From positions 1,758 through 7,521 of the forward strand of contig PCTK01000011.1 in assembly GCA_002786505.1 (NCBI GenBank): a stretch of 5,764 nt of DNA, written 5' to 3'. Made by a program: the position numbers and the translations under genes. Below, one piece after another: positions 1 to 4,946 of the stretch. Every line of letters starts with the position of its first letter. The first letter of the stretch is position 1. The notes beneath the pieces were generated by a model. That model was given only the letters and a program-made list of their open reading frames with translations. It did not search any database and was not told the origin of the DNA. The stretch is from Nitrospinae bacterium CG22_combo_CG10-13_8_21_14_all_47_10. GTDB lineage: Bacteria; Nitrospinota; Nitrospinia; Nitrospinales; VA-1.

Positions 1-332
1 AGTTGCATCCTTGCCAGGGTTAGTTGTGTGGCTCCGGTTTTATCGTCCTGAGTCCATAGCGCTTCATGCAGAGGGTGCCCTTCCGGATCGGTGCAGAGGA
101 AACGTCTGCCCTCTTCATTGTAGAAGGTGATATGCCCGGTCGGAGCGACGATGACACGGGTATTGGCCACGCTGGCAGATCCGTTTTCGAATAGCAGGGT
201 GCTTGAATCCTGCACCAGGGTTTCCAGATCAGGGATTTTCTTTTCCAGTTCTGTGGCAAACTCAACGTTAGCGGGAAAGATCAGCGATCCTTCCTGGGTT
301 AACGCATGGATTAGATTTTCTTTATTTATCAC
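1..332 (-). CDS. Unrecognised protein, N-terminal part (runs off left edge)
   Basis: The minus-strand frame from a GTG at 332-330 stays open for 110 codons to the window edge. It begins V(M)INKENLIHALTQEGSLIF and includes a beta-rich stretch around residues 55-85 (SVANTRVIVAPTGHITFYNE). The start is chosen because a GAGG lies 7 nt upstream, an in-frame TGA lies 12 nt upstream, and no in-frame ATG occurs until the last few codons seen. No signal peptide or membrane segment is visible in this part, so the product is probably cytoplasmic. I do not recognise the family and assign no function. The gene is divergent from the TPR gene and separated from it by 358 nt, so it is probably transcribed alone from a leftward promoter at 362-391. 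Other frames over this stretch give arginine-, proline- and serine-rich peptides typical of shadow frames. I am confident it is coding and cannot say what it does. Confidence 0.72.
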   Translation of the reverse strand, partial: MINKENLIHALTQEGSLIFPANVEFATELEKKIPDLETLVQDSSTLLFENGSASVANTRVIVAPTGHITFYNEEGRRFLCTDPEGHPLHEALWTQDDKTGATQLTLARMQ

Positions 333-360
333 GTCAATTCCTCAACAAAAGAGGTCAATT
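333..360 (-). promoter_or_regulatory. Leftward ribosome binding site inside a small hairpin
   Basis: Read leftward, the Shine-Dalgarno GAGG (plus-strand CCTC 340-343) lies 7 nt before the GTG start of the left gene. The same GAGG can pair with a CCTC 7 nt further upstream (plus-strand GAGG 351-354), giving a 4-bp stem with a loop of 7 nt that would hide the ribosome binding site. The heptamer GTCAATT (plus strand) occurs on both sides, at 333-339 and 354-360, exactly 21 bp apart, or two helical turns. The ribosome binding site is well supported. A regulatory role for the hairpin or repeat is inference, since a 4-bp stem is weak. Confidence 0.5.
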
Positions 361-361
361 T

Positions 362-391
362 ATAATAACCCTCGTGCGCTCGCAAGGTAAA
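362..391 (-). promoter_or_regulatory. Candidate leftward sigma70-type promoter
   Basis: Read leftward, TTTACC (plus-strand GGTAAA 386-391) is followed after 18 nt by TATTAT (plus-strand ATAATA 362-367). This would start transcription near 355 and give a leader of about 23 nt before the GTG at 332. The -35 box matches the consensus at four of six positions and the -10 box at five of six. It is the best leftward candidate in the divergent region, but it is a moderate match with nothing further to confirm it. Confidence 0.4.
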
Positions 392-475
392 GTTGCTCCA
401 GAGAGCCCAAATACTCCAAAAACGACCTTGTGAATGGAAAACCTGGCTGGTAATTTGTGATATTTTTAATTTGCG

Positions 476-513
476 GGCAAGTTCCTGCTTTCAACAGGTC
501 ACGGCAACTTGCC
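476..513. repeat. Inverted repeat just upstream of the TPR-gene promoter
   Basis: GGCAAGTT (476-483) is perfectly complementary to AACTTGCC (506-513). Directly inside the left arm, CCTG (484-487) can pair with CAGG (495-498) around a 7-nt loop, leaving a 7-nt bulge at 499-505. The structure ends 11 bp before the -35 box at 525, and no T-run follows, so it does not look like a terminator. An operator for the promoter, or an RNA structure in a longer upstream transcript, are both possible. Confidence 0.45.
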
Positions 514-524
514 AGGGGGCCTTA

Positions 525-553
525 TTGACAGAAAGCAGGATGCCCCCTATAAT
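525..553 (+). promoter_or_regulatory. Consensus sigma70-type promoter for the TPR gene
   Basis: TTGACA (525-530) and TATAAT (548-553) are separated by exactly 17 nt, so both hexamers and the spacing match the housekeeping sigma factor consensus at every position. Transcription should start near 560, giving a leader of about 130 nt before the ATG at 691. Exact consensus promoters are uncommon for ordinary genes. This one suggests either high constitutive output or strong transcription held back by a repressor or by the structured leader at 591-648. It is by far the best rightward promoter in the divergent region. Confidence 0.8.
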
Positions 554-590
554 TCATACCTAAATCCGTGAAATTTAAGCTATTTTTAAC

Positions 591-648
591 CGTTGCCGGT
601 TTGGCCTGATCGGGCAGAAAGAAGGCCTTTAAATTCGGGCAACGTTTT
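591..648 (+). promoter_or_regulatory. Structured 5' leader: nested hairpin followed by a short T-run
   Basis: CGTTGCC (591-597) pairs with GGCAACG (638-644). Inside it, GGCCT (603-607) pairs with AGGCC (623-627) around a 15-nt loop, and TTT (600-602) can add pairs with AAA (631-633). TTTT follows directly at 645-648. The structure lies wholly in the predicted leader of the TPR mRNA, about 30 nt after the predicted transcript start and 43 nt before the ATG. It could act as a leaky terminator or attenuator, stabilise the mRNA, or end a short RNA of about 90 nt. The T-run is short, and I recognise no known riboswitch class. Confidence 0.45.
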
Positions 649-690
649 CAACATTCATTACAAACTCATTTTTACGAAGGCGGTATCTGT

Positions 691-3291
691 ATGGACGAGG
701 GCAGAAAATTTGAGAAGCTCGGTTATGAGAGTTTGCAGAAAAACAACATAGAAGAAGCGAAAACCAACTTCATGGAAGCCTTGAAATATATGGAGGAGGC
801 CGGAGACGACACAGGTCAGGCTTATGTGCTGGGTAATCTGGGAAATATTTGTTTTCAAAGCAAACAGTTTGATAAGGCGGAGGATTTTTATTCCCGCTCC
901 TTGACCTATATGGAAAAACTCAAGGATGCCAAAGGTATCGAAAGCTCACTCGGTAATCTCGGCAGTGTTTATTTTTATCAAGGTAGCCTGGAAAAGGCTG
1001 AGGAGAGTTATCAGAAAGCTTTGCAAATCATGGTTCAGGCCAATGATCCGCTCGGGCAGGGCATCTACAACGAATATCTGGGGAATACCAGCCTGAAAAA
1101 GGATGATTTGGAACAGGCCATTGACTATTACCAGAAAGCCAAAGAGTTCATGGAACTGGCCAAACAGGATGAACGGAAAATTCAGCAACTGGAAGGAAGG
1201 ATCGAGTCCCTCCATAAACATCCGGCATATTTGGGAAAGAACGAATCAGCGCTTTTGGCGGAAGTGGAGTCGCTGACGGCAAGTGGGCAAAAGACCAAGG
1301 TCATTGCCAAACTACAGGACCTGGAAGAACTTTATTTCCAATGGAAGCGGATGGACAAGGTGGCCGAGACCATTCTAAAAACCATCGCGGTTCTGGAAGA
1401 TATGGGAGACAAGACCTCGGCGGGGATTTGTTACGCCAATCTTGCCGGGGTATACCTGCAAATGGTCAGTGAAGGACAAGCGGAAAAAGTTGACGAGGCT
1501 GAGGCCAATTTCAAAAAGGCTCTGGAGGTGATCGGGGATTCTGACAAGCGCCGAAATTCGTATCTCTTAGGGAGTCTGGGAAATATTTATCTCAACAAAA
1601 ATCAACTCGATTTGGCTTGGGAATATTATGAGAAATCTCTCAAGACCATGCAGGAGTTGGGGGACTTGCTGGGAGAAGCCAGAGGTTATGCCAACCTGGG
1701 TAATGTCCGGGGTTTGCAGAAAAACTGGCCTGCCGCGCAAGAACAGTATTTCAAATCCCTGGAGTTGATGGAGAAACAGGAGAACCGGCCTGGAATAGCC
1801 CAGCAATGCGAAGCTCTTGGGGATGTTTTTCTGAAGAAAGAAGAGTTTGATCAGGCGGAAGATTACCTGATGCGGGCCAGCGACTTGTATGAAGCCATGA
1901 AAGAGCAGGGCGCGGTCCAGGAGGTGCAGAACAAATTGATGCTTATTTTTTCCCAGCCCAAATATCTGGAAAGCAGAAAGCAACAAATTCGCGAAGCTTT
2001 GAAGAAGCCGGAGATCGAGAAGGACAGCAAACTCAAGCTGGCCCTGTTGAGCGATTTGGGTAATGTTCTATTCATGGCTAATGATTGGGATGAAGCGAGC
2101 GAGGTGGCAAGGGAGACGGTTGCTATCCATGAAAAGTCGCAGGACAAGGCGGCGCTGAGCGCGGCGTTGGGGAATCTGGGCAGTATTTTGATGCAAAAAA
2201 ATGATTATGCCGGATCAGAAGAAAACTATTCCCGTGCCCTTGCGCTGAAAGAGGAGTTGAACGATCAAAAAGGTATTCGGGATTTGCATGGCAGTTATTT
2301 GAACGTCCTGATTATGGCCGGAAAAATGGATAAGGCTGAGAAGTTGGTCAAAAAATCCTTGAAGGTTCATCAGGGTAACAAAAACATGCCCGGAGTTATG
2401 TTGGAATACCGCAACCTTGGAAATATTTGCCTGCAGAAAACCGACTGGCTAAATGCCGAAAAAAATTATTTAAAGGCCCTGGAAATTAACACCCAGTCCG
2501 GTAACAAGTCGGAGATGGCAGAAGATAACAGGAACGTTTATAACCTGTATCTGCAAAAAGAAGATTGGAACCAGGCGGAAAAATTTGCTCTCAAAGCCCT
2601 GGCAATTTCTGAGGAAATCAAGGATTATCGCAATGTGTGTGCCGATTGCCGAATTCTGGCCAACCTCTATGTTGAAAAAAAGGAACGGTCCAAGCAGGAG
2701 ATTTATTACAAAAAGGCTCTGGAAAATTCGCAAACGCTTAATGATCCGAAAGAGGTTCTGGTCGACCTCAGGTATCTGGGCAAGTTCAATATGGAGCGGG
2801 GATATAGGGAAAAGGCCGGGGAAAACTTCAAACAAGCTTTCGAACTTTCCAGCAAGTTGAATGACAAAAAAGAAATTGCGGAAGATTATCGCAATCTTGG
2901 CAACCTTGCTTTCAGCAATGGCGAACGTAAAGAAGCCGAAAAGTTATATTTAAATGCTTTGGAGCTTACCCGTGAGGTGGGCGATTTTAAAGGGGCCGGT
3001 CAGGATTTTACTTATCTGGGTAACCTGAAGTTTAAAGACTGTTTGTTTGAGGAAGCCGAAAACTATTTCGCACAGGCCAGCGGTTGTTTTGAAAAGACCA
3101 GCAGTTGGACCAGCCTGATCCAGTTTTATCTGACGGTGGCTCGAATGGAGACTCTGGTTTCCCGTTATGATCAGGGGGACGAATACATCAGCAAGGCCAG
3201 AAAAATTGCCAAGGATCTGGGGGATCCCGAGCAGATTATGAGGGCAATTCAGGATATCGAAAAACTCAAGGATTCCGTCGATAAGAAATAG
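691..3291 (+). CDS. Large soluble all-TPR repeat protein, 866 residues
   Basis: The product is a probable protein-protein interaction scaffold with no enzyme domain, signal peptide or membrane segment visible, so it is likely cytoplasmic. Nearly the whole chain is tetratricopeptide repeat: units carry L-G at positions 7-8, often Y at 11, A at 20 and A or S at 27 of the TPR consensus. The L-G pairs fall at residues 10, 50, 90 and 130, and again at 296, 336, 376, 456, 496, 576, 696, 736 and 776, with degenerate units filling the same register. Residues 160-250 are more divergent and contain a coiled-coil-like stretch, and a short insertion sits near 258-266. The 40-residue period resembles TPR families such as LGN or kinesin light chain rather than the classic 34-residue form. 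The ATG is preceded by AAGGCGG (677-683), a modest ribosome binding site, with the strong promoter at 525-553 upstream. The binding partner is unknown and no gene symbol is justified. Confidence 0.9.
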   Translation: MDEGRKFEKLGYESLQKNNIEEAKTNFMEALKYMEEAGDDTGQAYVLGNLGNICFQSKQFDKAEDFYSRSLTYMEKLKDAKGIESSLGNLGSVYFYQGSLEKAEESYQKALQIMVQANDPLGQGIYNEYLGNTSLKKDDLEQAIDYYQKAKEFMELAKQDERKIQQLEGRIESLHKHPAYLGKNESALLAEVESLTASGQKTKVIAKLQDLEELYFQWKRMDKVAETILKTIAVLEDMGDKTSAGICYANLAGVYLQMVSEGQAEKVDEAEANFKKALEVIGDSDKRRNSYLLGSLGNIYLNKNQLDLAWEYYEKSLKTMQELGDLLGEARGYANLGNVRGLQKNWPAAQEQYFKSLELMEKQENRPGIAQQCEALGDVFLKKEEFDQAEDYLMRASDLYEAMKEQGAVQEVQNKLMLIFSQPKYLESRKQQIREALKKPEIEKDSKLKLALLSDLGNVLFMANDWDEASEVARETVAIHEKSQDKAALSAALGNLGSILMQKNDYAGSEENYSRALALKEELNDQKGIRDLHGSYLNVLIMAGKMDKAEKLVKKSLKVHQGNKNMPGVMLEYRNLGNICLQKTDWLNAEKNYLKALEINTQSGNKSEMAEDNRNVYNLYLQKEDWNQAEKFALKALAISEEIKDYRNVCADCRILANLYVEKKERSKQEIYYKKALENSQTLNDPKEVLVDLRYLGKFNMERGYREKAGENFKQAFELSSKLNDKKEIAEDYRNLGNLAFSNGERKEAEKLYLNALELTREVGDFKGAGQDFTYLGNLKFKDCLFEEAENYFAQASGCFEKTSSWTSLIQFYLTVARMETLVSRYDQGDEYISKARKIAKDLGDPEQIMRAIQDIEKLKDSVDKK
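1564..3243 (+). repeat. Fourteen diverged tandem 120-bp units within the TPR gene
   Basis: Residues 292-851 divide into fourteen consecutive 40-residue units with no insertion or deletion, which is 1680 bp at a constant 120-bp period. The anchor pair (L-G or a substitute) is at residues 296, 336 and every 40 residues to 816. The alanine 13 residues after the anchor is kept in most units, for example 309, 349, 389, 469, 549, 589, 629, 709, 749 and 789. The unit at 416 is the most degenerate. At DNA level the copies are diverged, so this is an old duplication series and not a recent unstable tandem array. Confidence 0.75.
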
Positions 3292-3376
3292 CCCATACAA
3301 GTGGAATACGGGTTCCAGAATGTGAAATGCAAGCCTTTTTCAGGGTTTAACAATATAAAAAATAAAGGCATTTGTC

Positions 3377-3405
3377 TTGACACAGCCCTTTAAAAGGGGA
3401 TAAAT
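3377..3405 (+). promoter_or_regulatory. Promoter for the HExxH/zinc-ribbon gene with a dyad in its spacer
   Basis: TTGACA (3377-3382) is a perfect -35 box. A -10-like GATAAAT (3399-3405) follows, with GATAAA giving a 16-nt spacer and four of six consensus matches. The predicted start near 3411 leaves a leader of roughly 85 nt before the ATG at 3496. The spacer contains the 13-bp palindrome CCCTTTAAAAGGG (3386-3398), symmetric about A3392 and lying exactly between the two boxes. That is a typical position for a repressor or MerR-type activator site, though the regulator is unknown. Confidence 0.5.
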
Positions 3406-3428
3406 TAAAGCATCACAGGCTTTTAATT
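3403..3428. repeat. Inverted repeat at the predicted transcript start
   Basis: AATTAAAGC (3403-3411) pairs with GCTTTTAATT (3419-3428) apart from one bulged T, around a 7-nt loop (3412-3418). It overlaps the end of the -10 region and the predicted start point near 3411. It could be an operator half of the same control region or a hairpin at the 5' end of the message. The stem is AT-rich and would be weak as RNA. Confidence 0.35.
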
Positions 3429-3495
3429 CGAGGGGTGAATTTTGCCCTGACCAGCCATTTTTCAATATTTTTAACCCTTATATTTGTGTGAATGA

Positions 3496-4680
3496 ATGAA
3501 GGTCAGTTATAGCGCCCAATTAATGGAAGAGTCTGTTTTCCGCCATCTTAATCACTTGGAGAGGTCCGGTTACCGCTCCGATTATGACGAGTTTCATTCC
3601 CTCGCCGATCCTATTTATGAACTTCCGGAAGATGACCGCGAAGGAGCCTTTGAAAAGGTCAATCGCCTGTTTTTTCTTGAGAGGTTAAAACTGGGAGATC
3701 ACGTATTGCGCGCCTTGGAAGCGGTGGGTCTTATACCTAAACGTAAACGTACGGCTAGAAAGTCGGCTCTTCTTCAAAAAACTAAGTCGGAAGAGCCTGA
3801 AAATCAGGATTCCCTGTCCGAAGGAGCGTTGGCTGAGCAGGCCGAAGCCAGTGCTGAGGGAGAAGAGACTGAGGTGGAAACAGGAGTAACCGCAGTCGCC
3901 GAAGAAGATGATGAGTCCGAACAAAATGACGAAATTGATTATGATCTGGCTCGCGAATTCGAGGAGCGCATCAAAGAAGTGGTGGTGAAACGGGCCATCA
4001 ATAAAGTGGATGAAGGTTCTAATGTTCTCAACCGGGTTTCGGGGAATCCCATTATTGAGATGAGAGTTCTGGCAAGCCGGTTCAGCAACCCTGAAGAAGC
4101 TCAGGAACTCGATGCCTTCCTGATCCATGAATTCATGCATGCCAAAGATATGGTTGACCCTGAGTTCGACTATGAAGACGCTTTTATACCGGGCAACCCT
4201 TCGGTTAAAAACCTCATCACAGCAAGGTTTAAGCTTTTGTGGAATATGTATGTGGATGCCCGTCTCGCGCGGATGGGGGTTGTTTCTGTTTTGCCTAAGG
4301 AAGCACGCTACCGCGAATTCGACAACTTTTACCGTAAAATCCCTGATAAGCAGAGAAAAGGCATTTTTGAAGGGCTTTGGCATACTGAGAAACTAACTCA
4401 CGAAGAGCTTCTCTCCATGGCGACCGATCTGGATACGTTGATGAGCAAATACGTCGATCCGGGTGAGATGGCAGATGAAGAAAAAGACTATATCCATTTG
4501 CAGGGATCTCCTTGTCCGCTATGCAAATTCCCGACTTACAACTGGGTGGACGATCCTGAAAGTATTTGTGATGAAATGGTTATTGAGGCCATTCAGATCG
4601 ATTTCCCGGACTGGGAAAGCAAGGACGGGGGTTGTGATCGTTGCATTGAAGTTTATGAATTAAGGGCTGGTGTAGGTTAA
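3496..4680 (+). CDS. HExxH metallopeptidase-like protein with C-terminal zinc ribbon
   Basis: This 394-residue protein has no signal peptide or membrane segment and is probably cytoplasmic. Residues 1-80 look helical. Residues 95-147 form a Glu/Ala/Asp-rich, probably disordered acidic linker after a basic patch (PKRKRTARK, 81-89). Residues 150-330 contain LIHEFMHAKD with the zincin motif H211-E212-x-x-H215. About 35 residues later comes LLWNMYVDARL (247-257), an N-x3-D pattern reminiscent of VWA-associated putative metallopeptidases, with D254 or a nearby acidic residue as a possible third ligand. Residues 340-383 hold CPLC and CDRC (C340, C343, C380, C383, with C358 between), a likely zinc ribbon. 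An in-frame TGA (3493-3495) directly precedes the ATG, so the start cannot lie further upstream, but no clear Shine-Dalgarno is present. The gene has its own promoter at 3377-3405 and a terminator overlapping its stop. Peptidase activity is inferred from motifs only; the protein could be a non-catalytic zinc protein. I do not recognise a named family. Confidence 0.88.
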   Translation: MKVSYSAQLMEESVFRHLNHLERSGYRSDYDEFHSLADPIYELPEDDREGAFEKVNRLFFLERLKLGDHVLRALEAVGLIPKRKRTARKSALLQKTKSEEPENQDSLSEGALAEQAEASAEGEETEVETGVTAVAEEDDESEQNDEIDYDLAREFEERIKEVVVKRAINKVDEGSNVLNRVSGNPIIEMRVLASRFSNPEEAQELDAFLIHEFMHAKDMVDPEFDYEDAFIPGNPSVKNLITARFKLLWNMYVDARLARMGVVSVLPKEARYREFDNFYRKIPDKQRKGIFEGLWHTEKLTHEELLSMATDLDTLMSKYVDPGEMADEEKDYIHLQGSPCPLCKFPTYNWVDDPESICDEMVIEAIQIDFPDWESKDGGCDRCIEVYELRAGVG

Positions 4681-4693
4681 CCAGCCTTTTTTT
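4662..4693 (+). terminator. Rho-independent terminator overlapping the stop codon
   Basis: GGCTGGT (4665-4671) pairs with ACCAGCC (4680-4686) around an 8-nt loop, and AA (4662-4663) can extend the stem against the T-run. Seven Ts follow at 4687-4693. The left arm is the last coding sequence of the HExxH gene, and its TAA stop (4678-4680) lies in the loop and the first base of the right arm. This strongly separates the upstream gene from the nxrB remnant and the chaperone. Confidence 0.85.
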
Positions 4694-4749
4694 GTGTTTG
4701 AAAACGGGCCCCCTTTTAGAGGTTGGTATTTATTTTTCAACCCTTGGCC

Positions 4750-4855
4750 AGGAGGTGAAAATGCCTGAAGTTTATAACTGGTAACCAGGTTGGATGGCCA
4801 CATACGTCTGTGACGAAAGGCAGACAGCAAGTTCGCGTTTGTGTTTGACATGAAC
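4750..4855 (+). pseudogene. nxrB: Decayed 5' fragment of nxrB (nitrite oxidoreductase beta subunit)
   Basis: An excellent Shine-Dalgarno, AGGAGGTGA (4750-4758), precedes an ATG at 4761 that encodes MPEVYNW and then stops at TAA (4782-4784). MPEVYNW, normally followed by QLGR, is how I recall NxrB of Nitrospira/Nitrospina type beginning. The same frame continues past the stop as PGWM, where QLGR-x-M would be expected, with the stop at the position of Q. Further on, 4832-4855 encodes FAFVFDMN in a frame shifted by two bases, matching the conserved segment just before the first iron-sulfur cysteine cluster of NxrB. Its distance from the ATG is about 4 nt shorter than in an intact gene, as I recall it. 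No cysteine motif follows and similarity ends near 4855. The intact gene would encode the iron-sulfur electron-transfer subunit paired with molybdenum-containing NxrA. The peptide matches are from memory, but two of them in correct order and spacing with a ribosome binding site make chance unlikely. Confidence 0.75.
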
Positions 4856-4879
4856 GGTCTGTTGATAGTAGCGCGAATC

Positions 4880-4924
4880 AATCCGGTTTCATGATGAGGT
4901 TGTCACCCCACCCGGAATCCGGTT
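4880..4924. repeat. Nine-base direct repeat and palindrome upstream of the chaperone gene
   Basis: AATCCGGTT occurs at 4880-4888 and again at 4916-4924, a 36-nt offset. The second copy overlaps the 11-base palindrome CCGGAATCCGG (4912-4922). The pair ends 10 nt before the chaperone ribosome binding site (4935-4940). It may be an operator or a scar of the rearrangement that removed nxrB. The stretch 4856-4946 contains no other gene: the longest open frame ends at a TAA at 4924-4926 and could be a vestige of the nxrB 3' end, which I cannot confirm. Confidence 0.3.
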
Positions 4925-4946
4925 AATACGCAACAAGGAGATTAAA

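Larger units (their letters stand above)
333..690. other. Divergent intergenic region between the left gene and the TPR gene
   Basis: These 358 nt hold no credible gene. They contain the leftward promoter and ribosome binding site (333-391), an upstream inverted repeat (476-513), the consensus rightward promoter (525-553) and a structured leader (591-648). The stretch 392-475 shows nothing definite beyond an AT-rich run, TATTTTTAAT at 461-470. The near-identical TATTTTTAAC recurs at 581-590 and again upstream of the next gene at 3466-3475. Confidence 0.7.

Noticed and set aside
127..390. Plus-strand open frame of 87 codons
   Set aside because: It is antisense to the left gene, lacks a ribosome binding site and crosses the leftward promoter; the minus-strand GTG frame has far better support.
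2585..2860. Plus-strand 91-codon frame within the TPR gene
   Set aside because: It is a second frame of the TPR repeat DNA with a Lys/Arg/Trp-rich product and no initiation signals.
3302..3317. Hairpin TGGAA/TTCCA after the TPR gene as its terminator
   Set aside because: The stem is only 5 bp with no T-run; a longer imperfect pairing (3325-3338 with 3364-3373) also lacks a T-run, so no terminator is called.
3492..3512. Alternative ATG at 3492 giving the short ORF MNEGQL
   Set aside because: It ends after six codons and has no ribosome binding site. It overlaps the real start closely but nothing shows it is translated.
3685..4383. Minus-strand open frame of 232 codons inside the HExxH gene
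   Set aside because: It lies wholly antisense to a protein with clear motifs. Its Phe/Arg/His-rich sequence is typical of a shadow frame, and no promoter or ribosome binding site is seen.
4845..4873. TTGACA at 4845-4850 as a promoter for the chaperone gene
   Set aside because: No -10-like hexamer lies 16-18 nt downstream, and the bases are explained as codons of the FAFVFDMN block in the nxrB relic.
4660..4881. Minus-strand open frame of 73 codons
   Set aside because: It spans the terminator and the nxrB relic and has no ribosome binding site or recognisable sequence.
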